Source: Nocardia sienata NBRC 100364 (GTDB taxonomy: Bacteria; Actinomycetota; Actinomycetes; Mycobacteriales; Mycobacteriaceae). From it: DNA of 64,000 bases. How positions within the stretch are numbered: the first letter of the stretch is position 1; each line of letters begins with the position of its first letter. The notes below the pieces were generated by a model. The model was not told where the DNA came from and did not search any database. It saw only the letters and a program-made list of their open reading frames with translations. Below, piece after piece: positions 46,801 through 61,800 of this stretch. The position numbers and the translations under genes are program-made. The stretch is taken from positions 186,001-250,000 of the forward strand of contig NZ_BDBX01000021.1 of NCBI RefSeq assembly GCF_001613205.1, given 5' to 3'.

Positions 46801-49800
46801 GCCGGGTGCGATTTCCCGGCGGAGGAACCCCGCCAAGGCCACCGGGGTGGGGTAGTCGAACATGGCGGTCGCGACGAGCTGCACACCGGCGGCCGCCTTG
46901 AGCCGGTTGCGGAACTCCATGATTCCCAGCGAGTCGAAACCGATATCGCTGAACTGTTTGTCCACACCGATCTCCGCCGCGCTGTGATAGCCCAGTACGG
47001 CTGCTGCCTGCGCCCGGATCACCTCCAGCAGCAGCTGTTCCTGCTCGGCCGGCGAACGGCCGGCCAGCTGCCCGGACAGTCCGGTCGGCGACTCGTCCAC
47101 CGGCCCCGCCGCCCGCCGCCGGGCCGGACGGGTCAGACCACGCATCACCGCCCGTAGTTCGCCCTGCGGCAGCTCGGCCAACGCTGCTCGATCCAGTCGC
47201 GCCGCCACGGAAACGGTCCGTCCGGCCGCGAGCGCGGCGTCGAACAACGCCATACCCTCCGGATCCTCCAGTGGTAGCAGCCCCTCTCGGCGCAGGCGTG
47301 CCAGATCGGTCTCCGACAGCGCACTGGTCATACCACCGCCCTGCCGCCACGGACCCCACGCCAGCGAGGTGGCGGGTAGGCCGCTGATCCGGCGGTGGTG
47401 TGCCAGGCTGTCCAGGAAGACATTCGCGGCGGCGTAGTTGGCCTGTCCCGGACTGCCGATGACACCGGCGATCGACGAGAACATCACGAATACCGCGAGA
47501 TCGAGATCCGCGGTGGCCTCGTGCAGATTCCACGCGGCATCCACCTTGGCCGCCAGCACCGTGCGGATCTGTTCCTCGGTCAGCCGCTCGAATACCCCAT
47601 CGGCCAGCACACCCGCGGCGTGCACGACAGCGGTGAGTGGACGATCCGGGGGGATACTCGCCAGCACCGCGTCCACCGCCGCTCGATCGGCGGCATCACA
47701 GGCCACCACCTCGACTTCCGCGCCGGCGGCGATCAGTTCGTCCCGGAGTTCGACCGCACCGGGCGCAGCCGGCCCGCGGCGACCGGCCAGCACCAACCGC
47801 CGCACACCGTAGGTCCGGACCAGGTGCCGGGCCAGCACCGCCCCCAGTGCACCGGTGCCGCCGGTGATGAGGACGGTCCCGTCGGGACGCATCCGAGTAG
47901 GCACGGTGAGCACGTTCTTACCGATGTGCTGGGCCTGGCTCAGGTACCGGAAGGCCTCGGGGCCGTGGCGCACATCCCAGGCGGTGATCGGAGACGGCCG
48001 CAGCGTTCCGGCCTCGAAGAGCGCCACCAAGGTCGCCAGGATCTCCTGTAACCGGCCGGGGTCGGCATCCAGCAGCATGAAGTCCCGGTACCGGACGCCC
48101 GGATGACCGGCCGCCACCTCCGCCGGATCACGGCGGTCGATCATGCCCATCTCGATGAACCGGCCGCCTCGCGGCAGCAGCCGCAACGACGCGTCCACGA
48201 ACTCGCCGGCCAGCGAATCCAGCACGATGTCCACACCACGGCCGTCGGTGACCTGCAGGAACTTCTGTTCGAAGTCCAGGGTCCGCGAATCCCCGATCAG
48301 GTCCTCGGGGAATCCGAGGTCCCGCAGCACACCCCACTTCGGCCTACTGGCCGTGACCAGCGACCGCAGACCGAGATGCCGGGCGACCTGGATCGCCGCC
48401 ATCCCGACCCCACCGGTCGCCGCGTGCAGCAGCAATGTCTCGCCCGGCACGGCCGCGGCCAGATCCACCAGCGCGTAGTACGCGGTGGTGTACGCGATCG
48501 GTACCGAGGCCGCTCGGGCGAACGACCAGCCACGCGGTATCCGGGCGAGTAGGCGCCGATCGGTCACGGTGACCGACCCCACGCCGGTGAAGAATCCGAA
48601 CACGCGGTCACCGGGCGCGAATTCGGTGACGTCCGCGGCGACCTCGAGTACCACGCCGGCGCCTTCACCGCCGATAGCGGCGTCCGGGTCCGGATAGGTG
48701 CCGAGTGCGATCAGCACATCGCGGAAGTTGAGACCGACCAGGCGCATACTCACCCGAACCCGGCCCGCAGCCAATGGCTCCAGCGCGTCGGAGTTCTCGG
48801 CGAACGCGAAGTTGTCCCCGGTCAAAGTGCCCCTCCCGCGCAGTCTCAGCGACCACGAGGATTGCGCGCCGGCCATGTCCACGGCCGGCTCGTCGCCGGC
48901 CCGGCGCAGCCGTGGCGCGTGGACCGCACCCCGGCGGATCGCCAGCTGCGGCTCCTGGCGCACTGACAACACCCGCGCGATACTGTTCCGGTAATCGGTC
49001 CAGTCGTCGATATCGAGCAGCAGCAGCCGATCCGGATACTCGCTCTGCACCGAGCGCACCAGGCCCCATACCGCCGACGACGAGAGATCCACCGGCTCGC
49101 CCGGATGCACCGCGACCGCTCGGCAGGTCACCACCACGATCGGGATATCCCGGTCCAGCAGGCGCATGATCTCGGCGGAGACGCCGATCACCACATCGTG
49201 GACCGCTTCCGGTAGATCACCGGAGATCATCCGCTGATCCACCCGGATCACCGCCGCGGTCCGGCCGGCGCCGGTGACGATCTCACCGATATCACCGGCG
49301 TCGGACACGGTGTCGGCGGCGGCGGGCTCCTCGGCATGCTCGGCGCCGGACTCGGGCAGGCGTATCCAGTCCACTTCGTAGCCCGCCCCCGGCAGGTGCC
49401 GGCCGGCCGGCTCGAGCGCGCCGACGGAGATAGGACGCAGTGTCAACGTCCCGATCCGGGCCACCGGAACACCCGAGGTGTCCGCCAGCCATACCGTCAC
49501 CTGGCCGGAGGAAGTTTTCGCCACCGCACGCACCCGCACCGACGAGGCACCCGCCGCGTCGAGGACGACGTCCTCCCAGGAGAACGGCACGGCCACTGTG
49601 TCCGCGTCCGCGGCGGGGACCAGCCCACCCACGACCACCGCGTGCAACGCGGCATCCAGCAGCGCCGGATGTATGCCGAACTCATCGGCCGGGCCGGCGG
49701 CTTCCGGCAGGCTCACTTCGGCGAACACCTCACCCGCGCCACGCCACAACGCCCGCAGGCCACGGAACGCGGGACCGTATTCGTAGCCGCGTGCGGCGAG

Positions 49801-52800
49801 GTCCGCGTACACGTCATTCGTATCGACGGCCGCCGCCCCCCGCGGCGGCCAGCTCATCGGCTCGGTGTCATCGTCAGCGGTGTCCGCGACCTGCGGCTCC
49901 GGCACGACCGTCGCCGACACATGCCGAATCCATCGGCCGGACCGGTCATCACCGTCCGCGCCGGAGCCGGGACCGCCGCCGCCGGGGCGCGAGTACACCG
50001 ACACCGCCCGCGCCCCGGACTCGTCCGGGCCGCTCGTGACCGCCCGCAACTCGACCGCCGTCTCACCGGCCAGCGGCAACGGCGACTCGACCACCAATTC
50101 CGCCAGCCGTGGGCAGTCCATCGTCGTCCCGATGTGCAGGACCAGGTCGACGAACGCCGCGCCCGGAAGCAGCGTCGTCCCGGCGACCGCGTGGTCGGCC
50201 GGCCACGGATGACCGTCCGCGGTCAACCGCCCGGTGAACACGGCCCCATCGGAATCCGGCAGCCGCACCATCGCACTCAACAGCGGATGGCCGGCCCGGT
50301 CCATATCCGGCTGCCGGACATCGGAGACGGTGATCGGCGCCGGCCAATAGCGCTGGTGCTGGAACACATAGGCCGGCAAGGACACCGGGCTCCCCGGGCG
50401 GCCCGCGAACAGCGGCCGCCAATCCACCGCGACACCGGCGACATGAGCCCACGCCAGCGCCGACAGCAACTGTGTCGGCTCGTCCGCCGAACGCCGCGCC
50501 GCCGCCACGAATATCGAGCGATCCTCGATATCGGGTGTTGCGGCCAGGCACTGCCGTGCCATCACGCTCAGTACCGCGTCCGGCCCGTTCTCGACGAATC
50601 GCCGCACGCCGAGCGCGGTCGCCGTTTCCACTCCCGGCGCGAACCGCACACAGCCACGCAGCTGATCGACCCAATAGTCCGGATCGGTCAGCTCGGCGCC
50701 CGCTACCGAGCCGGAGACATTGGACACGATGGGCAGGGTGGGCCGGTGATAGGTCACCCCTTGGGCCACCCGCCGGAACTCGTCCAGCACGGGATCCATT
50801 CGTGGGGAGTGGAACGCGTGACTCACCCGCAACCGGTTGGTCTTCACACCCGCCCGGGTCAGCTCGGCCTCGATCTCGACGATGGCGTCGAGATCGCCCG
50901 ACAGCACCACCGACGACGGGCCGTTGACGGCCGCCACCGACACCCGGTCGGCGAAGTCGGCGACAGCCTTCACGGCGACGTCCTCGGTGACAGCCGCCGC
51001 CAGCATCGCGCCGCCGGCGGGCAGCGCGCCCATCGATCTGCCCCGGGCCACCACCAGCGCGCAGGCGTCCGGCAGCGACCAGACACCGGCCACGTACGCC
51101 GCCGCGAGCTCGCCGATCGAATGCCCGATCAGCACATCGGGCACCACGCCGAACGATTCCAGCAGCCGGAAGGCCGCCACCTCGAAGGCGAACAGCGCCG
51201 GCTGGGTGAACTCGGTCCGGTCGAGCAGATCGGCATTGCCGGGATCGAACACGATGTCTTCGAGTGAGCGGCCCAGCAACGGATCGATATGCGAGCAGAC
51301 CTCGTCGAAGGCGGCCGCGAATACATCGAAGGCCGCGTACAGTCCCGCGCCCATGCCGGTGCGCTGAGCACCCTGTCCGGTGAACAGCAGCGCTGTCGCG
51401 CCGGTGCCGGCCGTCGCCGTGATCGTGCCGGGCGCTCCGGCCGCCATCTCGGTCAGACCGGCCAGCAGTTCGTCGCGATCGGCGGCGACCACCGCGCCGC
51501 GCCGATCGAGTCGGGCCCGGGTGGTCTCCAGGGCCCGGGCCGCGTCCCGGAGATCGAGGTCGGGGTGTTCGATGAGCCATTGCCGCAATCGCTGCGCCTG
51601 AGCCCGCAAACCCGGCTCCGAGTTCGCCGACACCAGGAACGGCACTGCCGTGCGCGGTGGGTCGGCCGGCTCGGCCGCACGGGTCCGGACTCGCGGCGCC
51701 TCCTCCAGGATGGCGTGCGCGTTGGTACCGCTGATACCGAACGAGGACACTCCGGCGCGCCGGATCCGGCCATCGGCCGGCCAGGGCACGGCCTCGGTCA
51801 GCAGCGCCACATTGCCGTCCGACCATTCCACGTGCGGACTCGGCTCTTCGGCGTGCAGGGTCCTGGGCAACATTTCGTGCCGCAGCGCCTGCACCATCTT
51901 GACGACCCCGACGACGCCGGCGGCGGCCACCGTATGCCCGATATTCGACTTGACCGTGCCGATGCGCACCGGATGCTCGCGATCCTGGCCATAGGCCGAG
52001 ATCAGCGCGTTCGCCTCGATCGGATCTCCCAGCGTGGTACCGGTTCCGTGCGCCTCGACCGCGTCCACATCGGCGGGTTCGAGTCCGGCGTCGGCCAGCG
52101 CGGCCGCGATCACGCGTTCCTGGGACGGACCGTTCGGAGCGGTCAGCCCGTTGCTCGCACCGTCCTGGTTCACCGCGGTTCCGCGTACCACCGCCAGCAC
52201 GTCGTGACCGAGCCGGAGCGCGTCGGACAATCGTTCCAGTACCAGCACACCGACGCCTTCGCCGAAAGCGACACCGTCGGCGTCGGCGGAGAACGCTTTG
52301 CACCGCCCGTCCGGGGACAGCCCGCGCTGCCGCGCGAAATTGATGTACAGCCAGGGGGTCGCGGCGACGGTCACCCCACCGGCCAGAGCCAGCGAGGTGT
52401 CCCCATCGCGCAGCGCGCGGCAGGCCTGATGCAGCGCGACCAGCGACGACGAACACGCGGTGTCCACACTGACCGCGGGCCCTTCCAGGCCCAGGACATA
52501 GGACACCCGTCCGGAGACCACACTGTGCGCGGTGCCGGTGAGCCGGTAGCCCTCCAGTTCTTCGGGTATCCGCTCGGCGTACCCGGAATCACACACGCCC
52601 ATGAACACTCCGGTGTCACTGCCGCGCAGGGTGGTCGGGTCGATACCCGCACTCTCGATCGCCGCCCAGGACGCTTCGAGCAGCAATCGCTGTTGCGGAT
52701 CCATGGCCGACGCCTCCCGGGGGCTGATCCCGAAGAACTCCGCATCGAACCCGCTCACATCCGTGAGGAAGCCCCCACGCCGGGTGTAGGTCGTGCCCGG

Positions 52801-55800
52801 GCTGTCCGGATCGGGATCGAAAAGCCGTGCCAGATCCCAGCCACGGTCCGCGGGGAACTCCCCCGTCGCGTCGATTCCGGCCGCGACCAGCTCCCAGAGA
52901 TCGTCCGGTGACGAGACGCCACCCGGGAACCGGCAGCTCATCCCGACGATCGCGATCGGTTCGTCGACGCGCCGCGGGTCCGCCTTCGCGCTCGACCGCG
53001 CGGCCGGCTCGCCGGCATCCCCCGAGGTATCGGGCGCGATCCGGGACAGCAGCAGCTCCGTTATCGCCGTAGCGGTCGGATAGTCGAACACCAGAGTCGA
53101 GGGCAGCGCCAGACCGGTCGCCTTGACCAGCTGATTGCGGAACTCCATCACACTGAGCGAATCGAACCCCAGATCCTTGAACGGCACACCGGGGTCGATG
53201 GATTCGGCGGTCTCGTGTCCGAGCACCGCCGCCGCCTGGGTCCGTACCACTTCCAGAACGAGATGTTCCCGCTCGCCGGCCGGCCGGACGGCCAGCCGGT
53301 CGGCCAGCGTCGACGACTCACCCGGGCCCGCCGCCGCCCGCCGGCGCGACGGCCGCAACAGCCCACGCATGATCGAACGGGTGCCGGCCGAGCCGGACTC
53401 GGCGAGCGCCGCCCGATCGATCCGGGCTCCGACGAAGGCCGCCCGGCCACCGGCCAGGGCCGCGTCGAAAAGCGCCAGACCCTCCTCGGTACCCAGGGGC
53501 GGAAAACCGTCGCGCCGCAGCCGGGCGATATCGGCCGACCCCAGACCGGTGGTCATACCGGTGCCGTCCCCCCACAGTCCCCACGCCACCGAGGTAGCCA
53601 CAAGGCCCATGGTCTGCCGGTGCTGGGCCAACGCGTCGAGGAAGACGTTGGCCGCCGCGTAGTTCGCCTGGCCCGGGTTACCGATCACACCGGCGATCGA
53701 GGAGTAGAGCACGAAGGCCGCCAGGTCCATGGACTCGGTCGCCTCGTGCAGGTTCCACGCCGCGTCGACCTTCGGCCGCAACACCTCGGCGATCCGCTCG
53801 GGGGTCATGGTGTCGAGCAGTCCGTCGGCCAGCACACCGGCGGCGTGCACGACCGCGGTCAGCGGGTGCCGGGCCGGTATCGCGGCCAGCACCGCGTCCA
53901 GCGCCGCTCGGTCCGCCGCGTCGCAGGCGACGATATCCACCCGGGCGCCGAGGGCGGCCAGCTCGGCCCGCAATTCCCCGGCACCGGGGGCCTCGGGCCC
54001 ACGCCGGCTGGTCAGCACAAGGCTGCGGACGCCGTACTCGGTGATCAGATGCCGCGCCAGGCCCGCACCCAGTCCACCGGTTCCGCCGGTGATCAGCACC
54101 GTCCCGTCCGGCCGCAACGGAGTGGGCACGGTGAGCACATTCTTGCCGATATGCCTGGCCTGGCTCATGTACCGGAAAGTCTCGGGCGCCCGCCGGATGT
54201 CCCAGGCCGTGATCTGCGACGGTGTCAAGGCACCCGACTCGAAGAGGCCGACGACAGCGGTCAGGATCTCCCGCAACCGATCCGGGTGCACATCCAGGAG
54301 CACGAACGAGCGGTATTCCACTCCCGGGTATTGCGCCGCGACCTGAACCGGGTCGCGTTCATCGAGGAGCCCCATCTCGATGAACCGGCCACCGCGGGGC
54401 AGCAATCGCAGGGACGCGTCCACGAACTCACCGGCCAGCGAGTCCAGAACGATGTCCGCACCGCGCCCGTCGGTGACTTCGAGGAACTTCCGCTCGAAAT
54501 CCAGCGTCCGCGAATCCGCGATCTCGTGGTCGGCGAAGCCGAGGTCGCGCAGCACGCCCCACTTCGACTCACCGGCGGTCACCAGCAGCCGCAATCCGAG
54601 GTGCCGGGCCAGCTGGACGGCGGCCAGACCGACACCACCGGTGGCGGCATGCAGGAGCAGTGTTTCGCCCTGCTCGGCGCCCGCGAGATCGACCAAACCG
54701 TAGTAGGCCGTCGCATAGACAACCGGAACAGCGGCGGCCTGCACGAAGGACCAGCCCTCCGGGATGGGGGCGAGCAGCCGACGGTCGGTCACCGATACCG
54801 AACCGGCACCGGAGGTGAACCCGAAAACCCTGTCGCCGGGCGCGAATTCGGTCACATCGGGGGCCGTCTCGAGCACGACGCCCGCGCCTTCCACACAGAA
54901 GGTCGCGCTGATCGGTCGTGATCCGGCAACCGGATTCGCCACCATGCCCAGCGCGATCAGCGCATCCCGGAAATTCACCCCGACGGCGCGCAGCGCCACC
55001 CGCACCTGACCGGGCGCCAGGGCCGGCTGCGCCGGTGCCTCGGCGAGCACGATATTGTCGCCGGCCAAGGTGCCCTTTTGCAGGTGCGTCATCGCCCAAC
55101 CCTGGGTCCGGACGAGATCCGCGGCACCCACGATATCGCCGACGCCGGCACTCAGCCGGGGCGCGTACCAGGTCCCGCGGCGTAGTGCCAGCTGCGGTTC
55201 GGTGCTCCTGGCCACCGCCAGTGCCACCGCGCGGCGGTATAGCGACCGATCGTCGATATCGAGGACGACGATCCGGTCCGGGCGCTCGGACTGCGCGACC
55301 CGCACCGTGCCCCACACCGGGGCCTGCGTGATATCGACCGGCTCGCCCGGGTGCACCGCCACCGCCCGGCAGGTCACCACCACTACCGGATCGTCGTGGC
55401 TCAGCAGCCGCTGGATCCGCTCGGTCAGCGCGGTGACGGTGTGGCGCACATCCCGGGGAACGTCGCCACCGGTCTCGTCGTCGAGCCGCAGCACCGAAAC
55501 GGTCCGGCCGGCGATGGTCACGGTTTCACCGATCTCGGCCGGACTCCAGGTACCGGAGTCGCCGGACGCGCCGTCGTCCTCGGGGAGCGCGACCCAATCG
55601 ACCCGATAACCCACATCGGTTCGTCGCCGGGTGGCCGACAGCGCATCCGTGGATATGGGCCGCATCGTCAGGGCGCCCACTTCGGCAACGGTCGCACCGG
55701 TTGCATCGGTGAGGGTCACCGCGAACCGGCCCGAACCCGGATCGGTGGCCACGACCCGGACCCGCACCTCGGTCGCACCGGTCGCGTACAGCTCGACATC

Positions 55801-58800
55801 CTCCCAGGCGAACGGAACAGCGACCTGTCCGGACCAGGTATCGGGCAACAGCCCGGTCACCAGGATCACGTGCAGCGCGGCGTCCAACAGGGCCGGGTGC
55901 AGGTCGAATTCGTCGCCGCCGGCACCGGCCGGTAGCTCCACCTCCGCGAACACCTCGTCGCCGCGCCGCCACGCGGCCCGCAGACCACGGAAGACCGGCC
56001 CGTACTCGTAGCCCCGCGCGGCCAGATCCCGGTAGGCATCGCCGATGTCCAGCAGCGAAGCGCCGACCGGCGGCCACACCCCCAGAGCCGGGTCCGTTGC
56101 CCGGCCGGCGGATTGGCGCACGAGTGTGGCCACCACGTGACGCACCCAGACCGGCGTGTGTTCGTAACCGCCGGAACCTGTACGACCCGAGTCGTCGGCC
56201 GGCCGCGTACGTGAATGGACCGAGACACGCCGGGCTCCGGACTCGTCCGGTTTCCCCACCACCACCGCCCGGAACTCGACGGTATCGGCGGCCGGTAACG
56301 GCAACGGCGCCTCGATCACCAGTTCGGCCACCCGCGGGCATCCGATCACCGCGCCGATGTGCAGCACCAGCTCGGCGAACGCCGCCCCTGGCAACAGGGC
56401 CACACCAGCCACCGCGTGATCGACCACCCACGACTGCCCCGACCGGGACAACCGCCCGGTGAAAACCACCTCGCCGGAATCGGGAACCTGCACCATCGCG
56501 CCCAGCAACGGGTGGCCCGGATCATCCAGACCCGACTGCCACACATCCACCGACGGCCCCGGTTCCAGCCAGTACCGCTGACGATCGAACGCATACGTCG
56601 GCAATGGCACCCGGCCCACCGCACGACCGGCGAACAGCGGACCCCAATCCACCTCCGCCCCCGCGACCCGCACCGCCCCCAGCGCCGCCACGAACGCCGC
56701 CGCCTCATCGACCGAGCGCCGCGACGACGCCACCACCACCGACCTGGTCTCCAGCTCCGGGCGCTCGGCCAAGCACTCACGGATCATCGCGGTCAGCGCG
56801 GCATCCGGTCCGACCTCGACGAACCGGCGCACCCCGGAGTCGATCAACGAATCCACCCCGGGTGCGAACCGCACACAGCTGCGTACATGCGAAACCCAGT
56901 ACTCCGGATCGCACAGCCGCTCACCGATCAGCGCACCGGAGACATTCGACACGATCGGGATCGACGGCGATCGATACGTCAAACCCCGCGCCACCGCCCG
57001 GTACTCGTCCAGGATCGGCTCCATCAGCACCGAATGCGACGCGTGCGAGATCCGCAGCAACGAATTCTTGCGCCCCGCCTCGGTCAACCGCGCCTGGATC
57101 TCGGCGACAGCGTCGGCGTATCCGGAGAACACCACCGAATTCGGGCCGTTGATCGTACCGACCGACACCCGCTCGCCGTAACCGTCCAGCAACTGCGCGG
57201 CCTCGGCCTCCGACACCGCCGCCGCCAGCATGGCACCACCCGACGGCGCCGCGCCCATCAATCGGCCGCGCGCGGCCACCAGCGCACACGCGTCCGGCAA
57301 CGACCACACCCCGGCCACGTACGCCGCGGCGAGCTCACCCAGCGAATGCCCGGCCACCACATCCGGCACCACACCGAACGATTCCAGCAACCGGAACAGC
57401 GCCACCTCGAACGCGAACAACGCCGGCTGCATCCATTCCATCTGGTCGAGCAACCCGTCGGGATCGGTGAACATCACCGCCCGCAACGACCCGCCCAGCT
57501 GCCGGTCCAACTCCCCGCACACCTCGTCCAGCGCCGACGCGAACACCGGGAATGCCTGGTACAGACCCGCCCCCATGCCCACTCGCTGGGCCCCGCCACC
57601 GGTGAAGAGGAACGCGGTACTCCCCGCCCGCGCACCGCCCTCGACGACAGCCGGCGACACCGTCCCGGACGCCAGCGCCGCCAGCCCCGCGATCAACTCG
57701 TCCCGGTCGGCGCCGACCACCACCGCCCGGCGCTCGAGCCACCCCCGGGTCTCGATCAGCGAATACCCGATACTGTCCACATCCAGTTCGGGATGTTCGA
57801 TCAGCCACTGCCGCAACCGCTCCGCCTGGCCGCGCAGACCCGGTTCCGACCTACCCGACAACAACAACGGCAGCACGCCCCCCGCGGCGCCACCGTCTGC
57901 AACCGCAGCGCTCGCGGGCGCATCCGCCGCCAACGCGGGTGCTTCCTCCAGGATCACGTGAGCATTGGTGCCACTGATCCCGAACGAGGACACACCCGCG
58001 CGCCGGACACCCACACCGGCCGGCCACGGCTCGGACTCGGCCAGCAACCGAACCGAACCGGCCGACCAATCCACGTGTGGTGTCGGCGGATCGGCGTACA
58101 GGGACTTGGGCAAGGTCTCGTGGCGCAGGGCCGCCACCATCTTGATCACGCCGCCGATACCGGCCGCGGCCACCGCGTGCCCGATATTGGATTTCAGCGA
58201 TCCGATCCGAAGCGGGTGCGCACGACCGGATCCGTAGGCGGCGATCAGAGCCTGGGCCTCGATCGGATCACCCAGCGCCGTACCGGTGCCGTGCGCCTCG
58301 ACCGCGTCCACCTGGGCCGGGTCCAGCCCGGCATTCGCCAAGGCCGCGGCGATCACCCGTTCCTGCGAAGGGCCGTTCGGCGCGCTCAGTCCATTGCTCG
58401 CGCCGTCCTGGTTGATCGCGCTGCCACGCACGACCGCCAGCACCGGATGACCGAGCCGCCGCGCATCGGACAATCGCTCGACCACCAGCAACCCGGCGCC
58501 CTCGGCCCAGGTGACACCATCGGCGGCAGCGGAAAACGGCTTGCACCGCCCGTCGGCGGCCAGTCCGCGCTGGCGGGAGAAGTCGACGAACAGATCCGGG
58601 CTCGCCGCGACGGTGACACCACCGGTCAGGGCCAGCGACACCTCCCCCTGCCGCAATGCCTGACAGGCCAGATGCAACGCGACCAGCGACGAGGAACACG
58701 CGGTGTCGACGGTGACGGCCGGACCTTCCAGGCCCAGGACGTAGGCGACCCGGCCGGAGACCACACTGTGCGAGTTGCCGGTCAGCCGGAATCCCTCGTA

Positions 58801-61800
58801 TTCACCGGTTACGCCGGGTGCGTATCCGGAGGAACCGGCGCCTATGTAGACACCGGCGTCGGTGTTGCGCAATGTGGCCGGATCGATCCCCGCGTTCTCG
58901 AGAGCCTCCCAGCACACTTCCAGAATCAACCGCTGCTGTGGATCCATCGCCGCCGCCTCACGCGGTGCGATGCCGAAGAACGCCGCATCGAAAGCCGCCA
59001 CGTCCTCGATGAAGCCGCCCTCCCGGGTGTACACAGTGCCGGGCTTGTCCGGATCGGCGTCGAAGAGGCGGTCCAGGTCCCAGCCGCGATCCGCCGGAAA
59101 GGGGGTGACCGCGTCGACGCCACCGGCGACCAGGTCCCACAGGTCATCGGCCGACCGCACGCCGCCCGGGAATCGGCAACCGATTCCGACAATGGCGATC
59201 GGTTCCTCGGTGCGGTCGCGTCGCGCCGCCCGCGGTGCGTCGCGCTCGTGGCCTTCCAACCGGGAACGAACCAGCCGGGTGACCGCGGTCGGTGTCGGGT
59301 GGTCGAAGATCAGTGTCATCGGCAGGTCGACTCCGGTGGCGCGAGCCAACCGATGCCGCAATTCGATCCCGCTCAGGGAATTGAAGCCGGAGGCGGTGAA
59401 CGGCAGGTCGGGATCGATCGCGTCGCCCGAATCGTGACCGAGTACTGCCGCCGCCTGCTCGGTGACCACCGCGAGCACCATCGCCTGCCGCTGCGGCCCG
59501 GCCACGGCGCCGAGCCGCTCGGCGAAGGACCCGGCCACCACGGTCCGCCGTTCACGTACCGGGCTGGTTCGGTCGGCCACCGCGGCGGCGGTCTCGGGTA
59601 CGGGTCCCGCCGGCTCGATCAGCACCGATTCGATGGTGAGCAAGGGCCGGCCGTTCTCGGTGGTCGCGGCGAGGCGCGTGGCACCCGCTTCGCCACATCC
59701 GATCCGGACGCGCGCGGCCGGCTCACCACGGTCGTACAGGCGGATACCGCGCAGCGACACCGCGATCGGTATCGCCGGACTGTCGGATCCGGCGGTGGAG
59801 GAGTCCAGCGCGGGATGCAACATGGCATCGAAGAGCGCCGGATGAACCATGAAACGGCCGGCCTCATCGGTCAGGCTCTCGTCGAGCGAAACCTCGGCGA
59901 AGTGCTCGCCGTCCTGTTCCCAGGCGGCGGTGACGCCCTGGAACGCCACGCCGTAGTCGATGCCGCGGGCGAACAGCCGGTCGTAGAGTTGCCCGGCGGA
60001 CACCCGGTCGGCCGCGGGGGGCCGGTCACCGATCGCCGCCCCGGTGGAGTCCGCCGTGTCCACGGCGGAGGCGAGCACGCCGGACGCACACCGCACCCAC
60101 ATCGGCGCGCCGCCCTCGTCACCGGCGGCCTCGGTGCCGGGTCGCACGTGCACGGTGAACGCCCGCTGCCCGTGGTCGTCCGCTACTGCCACACCGACCT
60201 GCAAATCCAGGACTTCGGCAGCGGGCAGCGGTGGGTGGATCCGCAATTCCGACACCGTTTCGGCGCCGACCCGGGCGCCGGCGGCCAGGGCGATATCGAC
60301 CCAGACCGAGCCGGGTACCACCGCCGTACCGGCGAGCACATGGTCGGCGAGCCACGGATGGGTACGGGTGGTCAGCCGGCCGGCGAACAGCCAACCGCCG
60401 GTATCCGCGACGGGCATCGCGGCGCCGAGCACCGGATGATCGGGATGGACCAGCCCGTACGCGCGTACATCGCCTGCTCCGACAGCCGCATCCGGGGTCC
60501 AGCACTGCCGCCGTTGGAAGGCATAGGTCGGCAGATCCACGGGGACGGTACGTGGCGCGAGCAGCTCGGCCGGAACATCGATGCCCACGCAGTGCGCCCG
60601 AGCCAGCGCGGCGCCGAACTGCTCCGCACCGCCACGTTCGCGTTCGAGCGTGCCGAGCACGGCCACCCGCTCGGACAGTCCCAGCGACCCGGCGGTCAGT
60701 TCGATCGCCACATTCAGCACCGGATGCGGGCTGACCTCGACGAACGCGTTCATTCCGGTATCGATCAACCTGCGCACCGATTCGGCGAACCGGACCTGCC
60801 GGCGCAGACCGCGGTACCAGTACCCGGCATCCAGGCCGGCCGTATCCAGGTAATCGCCCGTCACGGTCGAAAAGAACGGTATCGATCCCGAAGCGGGCCG
60901 GATCGGCTCCAGTTCGGCCAGTAATCGGTCCCGGATCCGTTCCACCGCGGCCGAATGCGAGGCGTAGTCCACCGGAACCCGCTTCGCCCAGACTCCCTCG
61001 GCCGCGCACTGGTCGAGGAACTCCCCGATCGCCTCGGCATCGCCGGATACGACCGTCTGCCCCGGACCGTTCTCGGCGGCCACCGATACTCGACCGCCGA
61101 ACGCACGCAGCCGATCGGCGACAGTATCCGCGGACAGGCCCACCGCGGCCATGCCGCCGGATCCGGCGAGCTCCTGGGCCACCGCCTGGGAGCGCAACGC
61201 CACCACCCGGGCACCATCGGCCATCGACAGGCCGCCGGCCACCACCGCGGCCGCGATCTCACCCTGCGAATGTCCGAGCACCGCGGCCGGCCGGACACCC
61301 CGCGCCTGCCACGATCGCGCCAGTGACACCATGACCGCGAACAGGGCCGGTTGCACCACGTCCACCCGGTCCAGTCCGGGGGCACCCGGTTCGGCCCGCA
61401 GCACCTCGGTCAACGACCAGTCCACGAACGGTGCCAGCGCCGCTTCGCATTCGGCCACGGACGCGGCGAACACGGGGTCGGCGGTCAGTAACCGGGCACC
61501 CATTCCCGCCCATTGGCCACCCTGACCCGGAAAGACGAAAACCACCCGACGGGCCGCGGCACGCTCCGGTGCGACCACCCCCGGACCGGTTTCGGGTGCC
61601 GGGTCGATGAGCCCGGACAGCCCGTCGGCCAGGGTGGCGATATCCCCGCCGACCACGGCCGCGCGCCACTCCAGGTGCGCGCGGGACCGGGCCAGCGAGG
61701 AGGCCACCGCCGCGGCTGCGAGGTCGGGATGATCGCCGAGCCAGTCCCGAAGCCGAGCGGCCTGCGCGCCCAGCGCCTCGGGACTGCGCGCGGACAGTAC

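Noticed and set aside
56359..60924. Very long plus-strand open frame opposite the PKS
   Set aside because: A shadow of the PKS gene with biased composition and no domain.
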